A stretch of DNA of 64,000 bases from Mesorhizobium metallidurans STM 2683. Its GTDB lineage: Bacteria; Pseudomonadota; Alphaproteobacteria; Rhizobiales; Rhizobiaceae. Numbering within the stretch: the first letter of the stretch is position 1; the number at the start of each line of letters is the position of its first letter. This document shows, in pieces, positions 8,234 through 19,178 of the stretch. Location of the stretch: assembly GCF_000350085.1 (NCBI RefSeq), contig NZ_CAUM01000017.1:1-64000 (forward strand), given 5' to 3'. The notes under the pieces were generated by a model, which was not told the DNA's origin, made no database searches, and was given only the letters and a program-made list of their open reading frames with translations. A program made the translations under genes and the position numbers.

Positions 8234-9892
8234 TTATCCCACCGCGCGCGCCGCCGCCCGGCCGGCGGCGCGCCCTGAGAAAATACAGCCGCCGAGAAAC
8301 GTACCTTCCAACGCGGCATAGCCATGCATGCCGCCGCCGCCGAAACCGGCGACCTCGCCCACGGCATAGAGCCCTTCTACCGGCTGGCCGTCGGTGTCCA
8401 GCACGCGGCTGTCGAGATCGGTCTGCAACCCACCCAGCGTCTTGCGGGTCAGGATGTTGAGCCGGACCGCGACCAGCGGGCCATTGTCCGGATCGAGCAT
8501 CTTGTGCGGCTTTGCCGTGCGGATCAGCTTGTCGCCGAGATAGGCCCGCGCGCCGCGCAACGCGGTGATCTGCATGTCCTTGGAGAAGGGATTGTCGAGC
8601 TGCCGGTCACGGGCGCGGATCTCGCGTTCGACCTGGGTCAGCTCGAGCAGCGGCTCGCCGCCGGCCAGCGCGTTCATGCGGGTAACCAGCGCCGGCAAAT
8701 CAGGCTCGACGATGAAGTCCTCGCCTTTCTCCATGAACGCCTTCACCGGACCCGGAATGCCTGACGTTGCGCGGCCGAGCACCTGGCGCCAGCTTTTGCC
8801 GGTCAGGTCGGGGTTCTGTTCGGAACCCGACAGTGCGAACTCCTTCTGGATGATCTTTTTTGTCAGGATGAACCAGGAATAGTCGAAGCCGGTCGCCATG
8901 ATGTGGCTGAGCGTGCCGAGCGTGTCGAAGCCGGGATAGAGCGGCACCGGCAGGCGTTTGCCGCGCGCGTCGAGCCACAGTGACGACGGGCCGGGCAGGA
9001 TGCGGATGCCATGGCCGGTCCAGAGCGGCGCCCAGTTCTTGATGCCCTCGACATAGTGCCACATGCGGTCGCGGTTGATGATGCTGCCGCCGGCCTGCTC
9101 GGCGATCGCCAGCATGCGGCCGTCGACGTGGTCGGGAACGCCGGTGATCATGCGGCGCGGCGGCGAACCCAGCCGCCGCGGCCAGTTCTTGCGGACAAGC
9201 TCGTGATTGGCGCCGATGCCGCCGGAGGCGACGATGACCGCTTGCGCCTTCAGCTCGAAATCACCTGAAATGTCGCGCGAACTCTTGCGGCCGCGCTCGA
9301 CGTCGCTTGAAGCGAGTATGTCGCCGCGCACGCCGGTGACGACGGCGCCTGTCCGGACCAACTCGTTGACGCGGTGACGGAATTTGAAGCGGATTAGCCC
9401 TTGGCTTTCGGCCTTGCGCACGCGCCGGATGAAAGGCTCGAGCACGCCGGGGCCGGTGCCCCAGGTGATGTGGAAACGCGGCACGGAATTGCCGTGGCCG
9501 ACGGCATTGCCGCCACCGCGCTCGGCCCAGCCGACCACGGGAAAGAATTTTATGCCGCGCTCGGTCAGCCATGAGCGCTTCTCGCCGGCGGCAAAGCCGA
9601 CATAGGCCTCGGCCCATCGGCGCGGCCAGGAATCTTCCGTGCGATCGAAGGCGGCGGTGCCCAGCCAGTCCTCGAGCGCGAGGTCATGCGAGTCGCGGAT
9701 GCGCATGCGCCGCTGTTCGGGCGAATCGACGAGGAAAATGCCACCCAGCGACCAGAACGCCTGGCCGCCAAGCGACTGCTCCGGCTCCTGGTCGAGGATG
9801 ATGGTCTTCTTGCCGGCTTCGGCCAATTCGGTCGCGGCGACCAGCCCGGCGAGCCCTGCGCCGACCACGATCACGTCCGCATCGTCAGGCAT
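8234..9892 (-). CDS. FAD-binding dehydrogenase, KstD/fumarate reductase-like flavoprotein
   Basis: A 552-residue flavoprotein beginning with an FAD-binding motif (VIVVGAGLAGLVAATELA) and ending with the family's GLYAVGEVAGFGGGGMHGY segment. It belongs to the fumarate reductase/3-ketosteroid-delta1-dehydrogenase superfamily (COG3573-type FAD-binding dehydrogenases), whose physiological substrates are mostly unknown. The ATG at 9892 places the FAD motif at the usual distance; the open frame to 9931 runs into an intergenic repeat. It converges with the hydrolase gene (4 nt apart) and lies downstream of the Gfo/Idh gene. A link to carnitine use is not shown. Confidence 0.85.
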   Translation of the reverse strand: MPDDADVIVVGAGLAGLVAATELAEAGKKTIILDQEPEQSLGGQAFWSLGGIFLVDSPEQRRMRIRDSHDLALEDWLGTAAFDRTEDSWPRRWAEAYVGFAAGEKRSWLTERGIKFFPVVGWAERGGGNAVGHGNSVPRFHITWGTGPGVLEPFIRRVRKAESQGLIRFKFRHRVNELVRTGAVVTGVRGDILASSDVERGRKSSRDISGDFELKAQAVIVASGGIGANHELVRKNWPRRLGSPPRRMITGVPDHVDGRMLAIAEQAGGSIINRDRMWHYVEGIKNWAPLWTGHGIRILPGPSSLWLDARGKRLPVPLYPGFDTLGTLSHIMATGFDYSWFILTKKIIQKEFALSGSEQNPDLTGKSWRQVLGRATSGIPGPVKAFMEKGEDFIVEPDLPALVTRMNALAGGEPLLELTQVEREIRARDRQLDNPFSKDMQITALRGARAYLGDKLIRTAKPHKMLDPDNGPLVAVRLNILTRKTLGGLQTDLDSRVLDTDGQPVEGLYAVGEVAGFGGGGMHGYAALEGTFLGGCIFSGRAAGRAAARAVG

Positions 9893-9901
9893 TTTGTTGG
9901 A

Positions 9902-9968
9902 CCATGATCCTTTCCGAAAACCGGTTCCCACTTTTCGCTGACGCGGACCTTCGGTTCGGGATCATGCT
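9902..9968. repeat. Rhizobial palindromic repeat (GATCATGC family), variant copy
   Basis: CATGATCCTTTCCGAAAACC, GGTTCCCACTTTTCG and a terminal TTCGGGATCATGC make one copy of the short palindromic element found at eight other sites in this window. This copy has about 20 extra bases between the right half-sites. It fills the 80-nt gap between the FAD dehydrogenase and Gfo/Idh genes and may form a hairpin in their transcript. Confidence 0.8.
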
Positions 9969-9972
9969 CAGC

Positions 9973-10959
9973 CTAAACCTTCTCCCAGCCGTCCTTCTCG
10001 CCGGCACGGAAGATGGCGTCGATGACCTTCTGGTTGAGCACGGATTCTTCCAGCGTGAAGACGCGGTCCTTGCCGCCCTGTGCCGCCCGCGCGAAGGCCT
10101 CGACCTCCAGCCGGTACTGCTGCGTGCCGGGGAAGCGGAACACCTGCGCCTCGCTGTGGTTCTGGTTGTGCAATTCGATGCGGTGATGGTCATAGAGGCC
10201 GGCATTGAATGGCGAGAACACTTCGATGAAGCCCTTCTCGCCGTGGAACACCATCACCTGCCGCGCCGCCATCTGCGTCGACAGATAGAACGACAGTTCG
10301 AAGGCGCCGAAATCGGCGCGGATCGAGGAATAGATGTCGGTGCCGAATTTCTTGTCGCGCTCGATGGTCGCCTGCACCCGCAACGGCTCCTTGCCGGTCG
10401 AAAAGCGCGTCGACACCGTCGGATAGACACCGATATCGGGCAGCGCGCCGCCGCCAAGGTCGAGCTGGTTGCGCATGTTGGTGGGATCGACATTGTAGTA
10501 GGAGAACGCGCCCTGGACATGGCGCAGCCGGCCGATGGCGCCGCCGGCGATGAGGTCGCGCACCTTGATCCACTGCGGATGGTAGACGACCATGAAGGCC
10601 TCGCAGACCAGCACCTTCCTGGCGTCGCGCAGCTTGATCAGCGCCGGAATGTCCTTGGCATCGAGCGCCAGGGGCTTTTCGACCAGGACATGTTTTCCTG
10701 CCTCGATCGCCTTGGCCGTCCATTCGACATGCTGCGAGGTCGGCAACGGGATATAGACGCCATCGACCTCCTTGGAGGCGAGCAGTTCCTCATAGGAACC
10801 GAAGGCATGACGCGCGCCGAAGCGCTCGGCCAGCGCACGCGCTTTCGACACATCGCGGCTGGCGATCGCCGACAAAACGCCGTTCTCCGCCTCGACCATC
10901 GCGGGCAAAAGATGCTCGCGGCCGATCTTGGCCGTCGACAAAACACCCCATCGGAACAT
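9973..10959 (-). CDS. Gfo/Idh/MocA family oxidoreductase
   Basis: A 328-residue NAD(P)-dependent oxidoreductase. The N-terminal Rossmann part begins [12 protein letters not shown] and includes the EKPLALDA motif near residue 95, whose Lys is catalytic in the family; the C-terminal alpha/beta domain carries the [12 protein letters not shown] segment. Substrates in this family are usually sugars, inositols or similar polyols and cannot be read from the sequence. GAGGAAG sits just before the ATG at 10959. The upstream spacer of about 150 bp to the yceI-like gene holds no other ORF I can support. Confidence 0.85.
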   Translation of the reverse strand: MFRWGVLSTAKIGREHLLPAMVEAENGVLSAIASRDVSKARALAERFGARHAFGSYEELLASKEVDGVYIPLPTSQHVEWTAKAIEAGKHVLVEKPLALDAKDIPALIKLRDARKVLVCEAFMVVYHPQWIKVRDLIAGGAIGRLRHVQGAFSYYNVDPTNMRNQLDLGGGALPDIGVYPTVSTRFSTGKEPLRVQATIERDKKFGTDIYSSIRADFGAFELSFYLSTQMAARQVMVFHGEKGFIEVFSPFNAGLYDHHRIELHNQNHSEAQVFRFPGTQQYRLEVEAFARAAQGGKDRVFTLEESVLNQKVIDAIFRAGEKDGWEKV

Positions 10960-11107
10960 CAGGCTTCCTCCATCTCGATTGCAGGACTGGAGGTTTGCCC
11001 TAATTCAGGAGAAAAGCCAATGCGGGAGCGTGGTGGCGAACAGGAGCGACCTCCCTCGGATGTCGGCGCCAACACCAGCGAACGTCCGGCACCGCAGGAA
11101 GATGTGC

Positions 11108-11683
11108 TCAGCCTCTTTTGCCGGTCAGCGTCATGTCGAAGTTCACGATGTTGGAATAGATCGGCGTGCCGACATCCATGCCGTAACGCGACCTGAGCAC
11201 CTTGCCGGTGACGCGGAACTTTATCGTGCCGGCCTTGAGGCCGCCAAGTTCGGCCGTGAACTTTTCCGGAAAGGTCTTGCCGCGCGCCGTTAGCCGCCCG
11301 GTGACGAGGGCTGACGTGTCGCCGGTGCGTTTGACGCTGGTCGAGCGGAACTGGATTTCCGGACTGTTGGCCGCATCGAAGACGGCGTCGGAGCGAAGGA
11401 AGGCGTCGATCCGGCTCTGGCCGGTGCCGACGCTTTCGGGAAAGATGGTGAGATCGACCCTGGAGCGCCCGACGTCGCTGCTGTCGATGCGGATTGAGCC
11501 CTTGAAGCGGGCGAAGGCGCCGTCGAGCCCGCCACCGCCGGCCTTGCCGACGGAGAAGCGGATGCTGGAGTTCGCCGGGCTGATCGTGTAGCTGCCGGCG
11601 GCGTCGCTGAGCGCGACCGCCGCGGAAACAGGCACGGCAAGGCAAGCGGCAAGAGCCGCAAATCCGAAGATGCGCGCGTACAT
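11108..11683 (-). CDS. YceI family periplasmic protein
   Basis: A 191-residue YceI-family protein with a lipocalin-like beta barrel that binds isoprenoid-type lipids in characterised members. The first 25 residues form a signal peptide (FGFAALAACLAVPVSAA). The mature part has the family pattern YTISPANSSIRFSVGK, RSRVDLTIFPES, DAFLRSDAVFDAANSPEIQF. The ATG at 11683 is preceded by AAGGAT at good spacing. It lies downstream of a cytochrome b561 gene on the same strand, a frequent pairing for YceI proteins. Confidence 0.9.
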   Translation of the reverse strand: MYARIFGFAALAACLAVPVSAAVALSDAAGSYTISPANSSIRFSVGKAGGGGLDGAFARFKGSIRIDSSDVGRSRVDLTIFPESVGTGQSRIDAFLRSDAVFDAANSPEIQFRSTSVKRTGDTSALVTGRLTARGKTFPEKFTAELGGLKAGTIKFRVTGKVLRSRYGMDVGTPIYSNIVNFDMTLTGKRG

Positions 11684-11750
11684 GGGTTTTATCCTTCTGG
11701 AGACACGCATTGTCAGCGTCCTCGCTCCATGAACGAATGGACCGCCTGCT

Positions 11751-12329
11751 CTATTCCGCGCCTCGATCTGACGAAGGCATGATTATGCGCTCCAGCACAG
11801 TATCCTTCAGCCAGAAATGATGGCGCAGCGCAGCCAGCGCATGCAGAATGACAAGCGCGATGCCGGCATAGGCGAGATACCAATGCGCTGCCGCCCAGAA
11901 GTTCTCGGCCGCGTCTGACTCTGCAAGCGGCAGGTTGGGCATCACGAACAGGTTGAACGGCATGCTGGGGATTTCCAGCATCGACACAGACACCAGCGCC
12001 CAACCGGACAGCGGCAAGGCGAGCTGAAACCCATAGAGCGCAAAATGCGCCAGCGGCGCGGTCCGGCGCTCGAAAGGGCCTACCGAACGCGGCAGGGCAG
12101 GCGCCGCATTGCCGATGCGCCAGGCGATGCGCAGGATCACCAGCCCGAGCAACAGAAAGCCCAGGGATTTGTGCAGCTGGATCAGCTCGAAAGCGGTGCG
12201 CTGGCTGGTCAGCCGCACCATCACGAAGCCAAGCCCGAACTGGCCGATGAAGAGTGCTCCGATCAGCCAGTGGAGGATGATCGCTGCCCAGCCATAGCGG
12301 GTCGGGGTGTTGGTGATGGACATGGACAT
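11751..12329 (-). CDS. Cytochrome b561 family membrane protein
   Basis: A 192-residue integral membrane protein with four hydrophobic helices, typical of bacterial cytochrome b561 (YceJ/YodB type). Conserved histidines that could bind two b haems appear in ILHWLIGALF, LIQLHKSLGF and the late ILHALAALRHHF. It probably passes electrons between quinol and periplasmic partners. The start is uncertain between ATG at 12329 and 12323; neither has a clear ribosome-binding site. It precedes the YceI gene by about 70 nt and likely forms a transcription unit with it. Confidence 0.85.
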   Translation of the reverse strand: MSMSITNTPTRYGWAAIILHWLIGALFIGQFGLGFVMVRLTSQRTAFELIQLHKSLGFLLLGLVILRIAWRIGNAAPALPRSVGPFERRTAPLAHFALYGFQLALPLSGWALVSVSMLEIPSMPFNLFVMPNLPLAESDAAENFWAAAHWYLAYAGIALVILHALAALRHHFWLKDTVLERIIMPSSDRGAE

Positions 12330-12386
12330 GGGACGTGAACGAATGCCGAGGCCGCCTTCTTCCACCCCTCCTTGCGGGCAGGATGG

Positions 12387-13277
12387 CTACCCGCTCACTT
12401 TGAAGAAATCGACAAAGGCCCTGAGTGCCGGCCGCATCTGGCGGCGGCTTGGGTAATAGACGAAGAAACCGCCGAAGGGTTGGCACCAGTCCTCCAGCAC
12501 GCGAATGAGCCTGCCATCGGCAGTCGCCTCGCGGACATAATCCTCGAACAGGAAAGCAACGCCGGCGCCGTCGATGGCCGCATTGGCGATCAGATGGTCC
12601 TCATCGAGGATCAGCGGCCCTTTCACCGCCAGTTCGATTTCCTCGCCGTCCTTCTCGAATTCCCAACGGTAGAGGATGCCGCTGGAGAAGCGGAAGCGGA
12701 GGCAGCGGTGGTCGGCGAGATCGTGCGGATGCGATGGCTTGGGCATGGTCGCGAAATAGGATGGCGCACCGACGACGGCGCCACGAATGTCGGGGCCGAT
12801 GCGCACCGCGATCATGTCGCGCTGCAGGCTCTCGCCGAGCCGCACGCCGGCATCGAAGCCGCCTTCGACGACGTCGGTGAAGCGGTCCTCGATGACGATC
12901 TCCAGCACGATGTCCGGATAGGCCGCGGCAAAGGCGCCGAGCCTTGGCGTCAGCGCCAGATGGGCTGCGGTGCGCGGCACGGTGAGCCTGAGATTGCCGG
13001 CCGGCCGGTCGCGCGCCTCGACCGCCGATTCCAGCGCAAGATCGATCTCCGACAGCGCCGGGCGCAGACGCTCCAGCAATTGCGCGCCCTCTTCCGTCGG
13101 GGCGACGCTGCGCGTGCTGCGCGCCAGCAGGCGAACGCCGAGCCGCGCTTCCAGGCTGGAGATCGCGTGGCTGACTGCCGACGGCGCGATGGCCAATTCC
13201 CTGGCCGCGCCGCGAAAGCTGCCGCATTGGGCGACAGTTGCCAGCACCGCGAGCTGGGAAAGGTAGGTTCGGTTCAT
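12387..13277 (-). CDS. LysR family transcriptional regulator
   Basis: A 296-residue LysR regulator. The N-terminal winged helix-turn-helix (GSFRGAARELAIAPSAVSHA, residues about 19-38) is followed by the LysR effector-binding fold. The frame stays open far upstream, but the LysR protein begins with MNRTYLSQLAVLA at 13277. It diverges from an aldo/keto reductase gene with a 96-nt spacer, the standard layout for a LysR regulator and its target. The inducer cannot be told from the sequence. Confidence 0.9.
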   Translation of the reverse strand: MNRTYLSQLAVLATVAQCGSFRGAARELAIAPSAVSHAISSLEARLGVRLLARSTRSVAPTEEGAQLLERLRPALSEIDLALESAVEARDRPAGNLRLTVPRTAAHLALTPRLGAFAAAYPDIVLEIVIEDRFTDVVEGGFDAGVRLGESLQRDMIAVRIGPDIRGAVVGAPSYFATMPKPSHPHDLADHRCLRFRFSSGILYRWEFEKDGEEIELAVKGPLILDEDHLIANAAIDGAGVAFLFEDYVREATADGRLIRVLEDWCQPFGGFFVYYPSRRQMRPALRAFVDFFKVSG

Positions 13278-13373
13278 TGATCTATTTCTTGGAGCAGCCC
13301 GTGCAAATGAGAGCCGATTATCGAACAGGAAGCAAGGCGCTATTTCATTGGCATCACAACAAGGAGACGCGTG

Positions 13374-14369
<996 letters not shown>

Positions 14370-14383
14370 GCATGTATCTCGAA

Positions 14384-14407
14384 GGGGGCGCTCCGGCGCC
14401 CCTTTTT
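14384..14407 (+). terminator. Intrinsic terminator after the aldo/keto reductase gene
   Basis: GGGGCGC and GCGCCCC form a GC-rich stem around a short TCCG loop, directly followed by TTTTT. It lies 15 nt after the stop codon of the aldo/keto reductase gene and reads in its direction. Confidence 0.8.
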
Positions 14408-14432
14408 GCGTACCGCAGTGCAAAAAGGTTGC

Positions 14433-14513
14433 GAGACGTTGGCGCGAGGCACCCCCCCTCTGTCCTGCCGGACAGTCCGGCAGGACAGAGGGGGCGCCTC
14501 GCGCCAACGTCTC
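14433..14513. repeat. Large near-perfect inverted repeat (about 40-nt arms)
   Basis: GAGACGTTGGCGCGAGGC at the left and its exact complement at the right flank C-rich and G-rich tracts and the inner word CTGTCCTGCCGGAC, which pairs with GTCCGGCAGGACAG. The arms are about 40 nt and differ only by an A/G mismatch and a small C-tract length change. It sits between two convergent genes and shares its inner words with the repeat at 4239-4413, so it is a family member rather than a unique structure. It could also act as a bidirectional terminator. Confidence 0.85.
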
Positions 14514-14528
14514 CAGAGAATACCAGCC

Positions 14529-15176
14529 TCACCACGGCACGACTGTGATCTCCGGCCAGTTCTCCCTGGCCTGAGCACCCTTCGTCTCATGCGTCTGCCG
14601 ATTATCCATCACCCGGTTCGGCGTGATGCGAAACGCGAAGATATCATCGAGGCCGAACGGCGCCACCAATTGGAGCTGGCTGTCATTGTCCATGCGGACG
14701 CCGACCGCATGGGTCTGCGAGGCGAAAAAGCCGAGCGAGTGGCTGGAGCTTGTATAGCGGGGGCAGGCACGTCCGAACTTCAGGGGGTACCATAGATGCA
14801 CCCGCGCCTGATTGCGGATCTCGACCGGCAGCGGCAGGCCGGCGAAGGCTGGAGCGGCGCGGGCAATCACGCCGTCCTCGGCTTCATACGACAGGTCGCT
14901 CTCGTCGAAATAGAACAGGTCGACATCCCTGATGCCGTAACCCGACGGCTTGCCGGTCAGATGGTTCCAGACGCTGTTGTAAAGCGCGCCCGAGACAACC
15001 AGCCAATCGGGCAGATCGAGCCCCCGCGCCCGCTTCAGCGTCTCGCCGAGCAGCGGGTCGGCGGAGACGATGTCGAGGAAGGCCGTCCTTTGCCTTTCGA
15101 AGGAGAGCCCTGAGTAGCGAAGATGGTCCATCGCTCTTTGGAGAGCGATTCGCCATCTGCCGGCAATCCCCTTCAT
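14529..15176 (-). CDS. Nucleotidyltransferase family protein (NTP_transf_6/DUF925)
   Basis: A 215-residue protein with the NTP_transf_6 signature: [18 protein letters not shown] followed by [11 protein letters not shown], a nucleotidyltransferase-like acidic motif. Members are widespread and mostly uncharacterised; the target is unknown. The ATG at 15176 overlaps the pheT stop (ATGA), so translation is probably coupled to pheT. A later ATG at 15131 is possible but lacks this coupling. Confidence 0.8.
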   Translation of the reverse strand: MKGIAGRWRIALQRAMDHLRYSGLSFERQRTAFLDIVSADPLLGETLKRARGLDLPDWLVVSGALYNSVWNHLTGKPSGYGIRDVDLFYFDESDLSYEAEDGVIARAAPAFAGLPLPVEIRNQARVHLWYPLKFGRACPRYTSSSHSLGFFASQTHAVGVRMDNDSQLQLVAPFGLDDIFAFRITPNRVMDNRQTHETKGAQARENWPEITVVPW

Positions 15177-17581
15177 GCTCGCAGCACGCCGCCCGTCTGC
15201 TTGCCGACATTCTCGACGATGCGCCTGGCAAGCGCCTCGAAGTCTTCGTCGGTCAGTGTCTTCTCGACCGGCTGGATCGACACTTCGATGGCGATCGACT
15301 TCTTGGCGGCCCCTAACGAGGCGCCTTCGAAGACGTCGAAGACGGAGACGCCGGTGATCAGCTTCCTGTCGGCGGCAAGGGCGGCGCGAACCAGCATGCC
15401 GGCCTCGACCGCCCTGTCGACGACGAAGGCGAAATCGCGCTTCACCGCCTGGAAAGCGGACAGTTCCAGCTTAGGCTTGGTTTTTGTCGGCTTGGCCTTC
15501 GGCTCCGGCACGGCGTCGACAAAGACCTCGAAACCGCAGAGCGGGCCTGAGACGTCGAGCCCTTCCAGCGTCTTGGGGTGGAATTCGCCGAACGTGCCCA
15601 AAATGACCTTCGGCCCGAGCTTGATCGTGCCGGAACGGCCGGGGTGGTACCAGGCCGGGCCGCCGGCCTCGATCTGCAGCCGCTCGACCTGCGCGCCGCA
15701 GGCCTCGAGTGCGGCGATCGCGTCGGCCTTGGCGTCGAACACGCCGACCGGGCCTGAATTGCCGGCCCAGCTACGGCCGGAGCCGTCGAGCTTTGCCGTG
15801 CCGCGCCGCACGCCGGCGGCGACCCGCCGCTGCTGGTCGGCACCATCGCCCTCATATGTGCCCGACACTTCGAACAGCGCCACATCGCCAATGCCCTTGT
15901 CGACATTGCGCTGTGCGGCGGCGATCAGGCCGGGCAGCAGCGAGGGCCGCATGTCGGACATGTCGGCGGCAATCGGGTTGGCGAGCTTCAGCGCCGTCTG
16001 GCCGCCACCGAACAGTTCGGCATGCCTGGCCGGAATGAACGACCAGGTGACAGCCTCCATCATGCCGCGCACGGCGAGCGCCCGCTTGGCCGCGCGGGTA
16101 CGGATCTGCAGCGTGGTCAGGATTTTCGCGTTGACCGCGTCGTGAGAACCGAGCGGCTGGGCCAAGATGTTGTCGACGCCGTGGATGCGCATCACCTCCT
16201 CGACCAGGTCGGCCTTGCCGTCGACATCCGGCCGCCAGGAGGGGACCTTCACGTCGACGATGTCGCCCGAGCCCTGCGGCTCGAAGCCGAGGCGCGACAG
16301 GATGTCGAGGCTTTCCGCCCTCGGCACCTCGATGCCGGTCAGGCGCTCCACTTCCGACAGCGGGAAGGCGACGATCTTGTCGATATGGCCGGCATATCCG
16401 GCCACCTCGATCTCCGTCGGCGTGCCGCCGCAGAAATCGAGCACCAGTTTCGTCGCCAGCTCCACGCCGGGGACCATGAATTCGGGGTCGACGCCACGCT
16501 CGAAGCGGTAGCGCGCATCGGTGATGATGCCGAGCGTGCGGCCGGTGCGCGCCGTAGTGATCGGATCCCAGAGTGCCGATTCGATCAGCACGTCTGACGT
16601 GTTCTCGTCGCAGCCGGAATGCTCGCCGCCCATGACGCCGGCGATCGACTCGACGCCATCCTCGTCCGCGATGACGCATATTTCGGGCGTCAGCGTGTAT
16701 TCGCGGCCATCCAGCGCCCACACCTTTTCGCCGTCCTTCGCCCTGCGCACGGTCAGGTTGCCGGCGACCTTCGCGGCGTCGAACACATGCAGCGGCCGGC
16801 CGCGGTCGAAGGTGACGTAGTTGGTGATGTCGACCAGCGCGCTGATCGGCCTGAGACCAATGGCCAGCAGCCGCTGCTGCAGCCATTTCGGCGATGGGCC
16901 GTTCCTGACGCCCTTGACCAGCCGCAGCGCAAAGCCGGGGCAGAGCTCGGGGGCCTCTATGCTCACCTTGACCGGGCACATGCCGTTGCCGGCATGCGGC
17001 ATGATCGCGCCGCCGACGAGCCGGCCAAGCCCGCTTGCCGCAAGATCCCTGGCGATGCCATAGACGCTGGTTGCGTCCGGCCGGTTCGGCGTCAAATTGA
17101 TCTCGATCACCGGATCGTCGAGATGCGCATAGGCGGCGAAGCTGGTGCCGACCGGCGCATCGGCAGGCAGGTCGATGATGCCATTGTGCTCGTCTGACAG
17201 TTCCAGCTCGCGCTCGGAGCACATCATGCCGTGGCTCTCGACGCCGCGGATCTTGCCGACGGTCAGCGTCATGTCGATACCGGGAACATAGGTGCCGGGC
17301 GCAGCGAAAGCGCCGATCAGGCCCGCGCGGGCGTTCGGCGCGCCACACACCACTTGCACCGGCGCCTTGCCGTCACCGGTATCGACGGTGAGCACGCGCA
17401 GCCGGTCGGCGTCGGGATGCTGCACCGCCGTCAGCACTTTGGCGATGACGAAGGGCTTCAGACCAGCCTTGTCATCGACATGTTCGACTTCGAGGCCGAT
17501 CGAGGTCAGCCGCTCGACGATCTCCGCCAGCGAGGCGTCGGTCTCGAGGTGATCCTTGAGCCAGGAGAGGGTGAATTTCAT
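15173..17581 (-). CDS. pheT: Phenylalanine--tRNA ligase beta subunit
   Basis: The 802-residue beta subunit of the tetrameric PheRS, which charges tRNA-Phe together with PheS. The domains run from [18 protein letters not shown] through the EMAP-like tRNA-binding domain (residues about 40-150, [13 protein letters not shown]), the B3/B4 editing region and the B5 domain, to the C-terminal ferredoxin-like anticodon-binding domain ([13 protein letters not shown]). Length is normal. The frame is open upstream to 17920, but the family start is ATG 17581, which overlaps the stop of a GFA-family gene. That gene separates pheT from pheS. Confidence 0.97.
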   Translation of the reverse strand: MKFTLSWLKDHLETDASLAEIVERLTSIGLEVEHVDDKAGLKPFVIAKVLTAVQHPDADRLRVLTVDTGDGKAPVQVVCGAPNARAGLIGAFAAPGTYVPGIDMTLTVGKIRGVESHGMMCSERELELSDEHNGIIDLPADAPVGTSFAAYAHLDDPVIEINLTPNRPDATSVYGIARDLAASGLGRLVGGAIMPHAGNGMCPVKVSIEAPELCPGFALRLVKGVRNGPSPKWLQQRLLAIGLRPISALVDITNYVTFDRGRPLHVFDAAKVAGNLTVRRAKDGEKVWALDGREYTLTPEICVIADEDGVESIAGVMGGEHSGCDENTSDVLIESALWDPITTARTGRTLGIITDARYRFERGVDPEFMVPGVELATKLVLDFCGGTPTEIEVAGYAGHIDKIVAFPLSEVERLTGIEVPRAESLDILSRLGFEPQGSGDIVDVKVPSWRPDVDGKADLVEEVMRIHGVDNILAQPLGSHDAVNAKILTTLQIRTRAAKRALAVRGMMEAVTWSFIPARHAELFGGGQTALKLANPIAADMSDMRPSLLPGLIAAAQRNVDKGIGDVALFEVSGTYEGDGADQQRRVAAGVRRGTAKLDGSGRSWAGNSGPVGVFDAKADAIAALEACGAQVERLQIEAGGPAWYHPGRSGTIKLGPKVILGTFGEFHPKTLEGLDVSGPLCGFEVFVDAVPEPKAKPTKTKPKLELSAFQAVKRDFAFVVDRAVEAGMLVRAALAADRKLITGVSVFDVFEGASLGAAKKSIAIEVSIQPVEKTLTDEDFEALARRIVENVGKQTGGVLRA

Positions 17582-18000
17582 GACTGTGTTTCCGAAGGTC
17601 TTGCCACGCTGCTCTTGAGATGGCGCGGCAGTGAATCTGGCATGTGGAGAAAGGGAAGCTGCTCGCGCACATGGGCGTGGTGCGTCGGCTTGAAATAGGC
17701 TGGCATGTCCATGGCGCCGAGCATGAAGTAGATGTGGTCCTCCAGCCGCTCGTCGACATAGGCGATGGGCGAGCCGCAGATGCCACAGAAGGAACGCGTC
17801 ACTGGCCCGTTCTCGAACATCTTCAATGCCTTGCCGGTAAGGGCGACCTGATCGTTCATGAAGCCGACAAAGGCCGATACCGGCGCGCCGCTGGCCCGCC
17901 GGCAATCGCCGCAATGGCAATAGCTGACATGGTGCGGTTCGGCCGAAGCCTCGAACCGCACGGCGCCGCAGCGGCAGCCGCCGGTGTGCGGCGCTGTCAT
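17578..18000 (-). CDS. GFA family protein (glutathione-dependent formaldehyde-activating enzyme-like)
   Basis: A 140-residue GFA-fold protein with the zinc-binding cysteines of the family: [22 protein letters not shown] and FCGICGSPI. Gfa promotes hemithioacetal formation in some bacteria, but most relatives have no known role. Its ATG overlaps the pheS stop (ATGA at 18000-17997), and its TGA overlaps the pheT start in the same way, so three cistrons are joined by 4-nt overlaps. A gene of this type inside pheST is unusual for bacteria in general. No frameshift or truncation is seen. Confidence 0.9.
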   Translation of the reverse strand: MTAPHTGGCRCGAVRFEASAEPHHVSYCHCGDCRRASGAPVSAFVGFMNDQVALTGKALKMFENGPVTRSFCGICGSPIAYVDERLEDHIYFMLGAMDMPAYFKPTHHAHVREQLPFLHMPDSLPRHLKSSVARPSETQS

Positions 18001-19082
18001 GTGCTCAGTCCTCCGAACAGCGTCGGCATGTCGAGCGGCCTGAAACCGTAATGCGACAGCCAGCGCACATCGGCGTCGAAGAAGGCGCGCAGGTCCGGCA
18101 TGCCGTATTTCAGCATGGCGATGCGGTCGATGCCCATGCCCCAGGCAAAGCCCTGATACTCGTCCGGGTCGAGCCCGCCATGCCGCAGCACATTGGGATG
18201 GACCATGCCGCAGCCGAGGATCTCCATCCAGTCGGAGCCTTCGCCGAAGCGCACTTCGCCCGGCCGCGAACGATCGCATTGGATGTCGACTTCGAGGCTG
18301 GGCTCGGTGAACGGGAAGAAGGACGGGCGGAAGCGCATCTTGACCTGCGGCACCTCGAAGAAGGCCTTGCAGAACTCCTCCAGCACCCATTTCATGTTGG
18401 CGACATTGGCTGATCTGTCGATGACCAGCCCCTCGACCTGATGGAACATCGGCGAATGGGTGGCGTCGGAATCCTGCCGGTAGGTCTTGCCGGGGATGAC
18501 GATGCGGATCGGCGGCTTCTGCCGCTCCATGGTGCGGATCTGCACCGGCGAGGTGTGGGTGCGCAACAGCTTGCGCTCGCCCTTCTCGTCCGGCTGGAAG
18601 AAGAAGGTGTCGTGCATCTCGCGCGCCGGGTGTCCCTCGGGGAAATTCAGCGCGGTGAAATTGTAGTAGTCGGTCTCGATATCGGGGCCTTCGGCGATGG
18701 CGAAACCGAGATCGCCGAAGATGGCCGCAATCTCGTCGATGACCTGGCTGATGGGATGGATGCGGCCGCGCTCGGCCGGCGACTGGCGCACCGGCAAGGT
18801 CACATCGACCTTTTCGGCGGCCAGGCGGGCGGTGATCGCCACATCCTTCAACTCGGCCCGACGTGCGGAAAGCGCCTCGGTGACGCGGTTCTTGAGGCCG
18901 TTGATCGCCGGACCCTTGAGCTGGCGCTCCTCGGCGCTCATCGCGCCCAGCGTCTTCAGCATTTCGGAGACCGAGCCCTTCTTGCCGAGCGCCGAAACGC
19001 GCACGGCTTCGATGGCCTGCTCGTCGGCCGCCGACGCGATGTCGGCCATAAGGGAATTCTCTAGAGTTTCCATATCGCTCAT
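17997..19082 (-). CDS. pheS: Phenylalanine--tRNA ligase alpha subunit
   Basis: The 361-residue catalytic alpha subunit of PheRS. It has the N-terminal coiled-coil arm (residues about 1-85), then class II synthetase motifs: [19 protein letters not shown], the [12 protein letters not shown] segment, motif 2-like [10 protein letters not shown] and motif 3 in [14 protein letters not shown] chose the ATG at 19082 ([10 protein letters not shown]), which fits rhizobial PheS N-termini; ATG 19073 is an alternative. It lies after rplT with an intrinsic terminator between, so it is likely expressed by partial read-through or its own promoter. Confidence 0.97.
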   Translation of the reverse strand: MSDMETLENSLMADIASAADEQAIEAVRVSALGKKGSVSEMLKTLGAMSAEERQLKGPAINGLKNRVTEALSARRAELKDVAITARLAAEKVDVTLPVRQSPAERGRIHPISQVIDEIAAIFGDLGFAIAEGPDIETDYYNFTALNFPEGHPAREMHDTFFFQPDEKGERKLLRTHTSPVQIRTMERQKPPIRIVIPGKTYRQDSDATHSPMFHQVEGLVIDRSANVANMKWVLEEFCKAFFEVPQVKMRFRPSFFPFTEPSLEVDIQCDRSRPGEVRFGEGSDWMEILGCGMVHPNVLRHGGLDPDEYQGFAWGMGIDRIAMLKYGMPDLRAFFDADVRWLSHYGFRPLDMPTLFGGLST

Positions 19083-19103
19083 GTTCCGGGCCTGATGGGA
19101 AGC

Positions 19104-19140
19104 AAAGAAAAACCCGCGCCAGCCGTGCCAGCGCGGGTTC
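19104..19140 (-). terminator. Intrinsic terminator between rplT and pheS
   Basis: On the minus strand, AACCCGCGCTGGC pairs with GCCAGCGCGGGTT-type complement in the right arm and is followed by TTTTTCTTTG. It lies directly after rplT and just before pheS, so it may act as an attenuator controlling read-through into pheS. Confidence 0.75.
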
Positions 19141-19178
19141 CCCAAATCAGAATTGCGAATGCTTGGGAAGCGCTGGTC

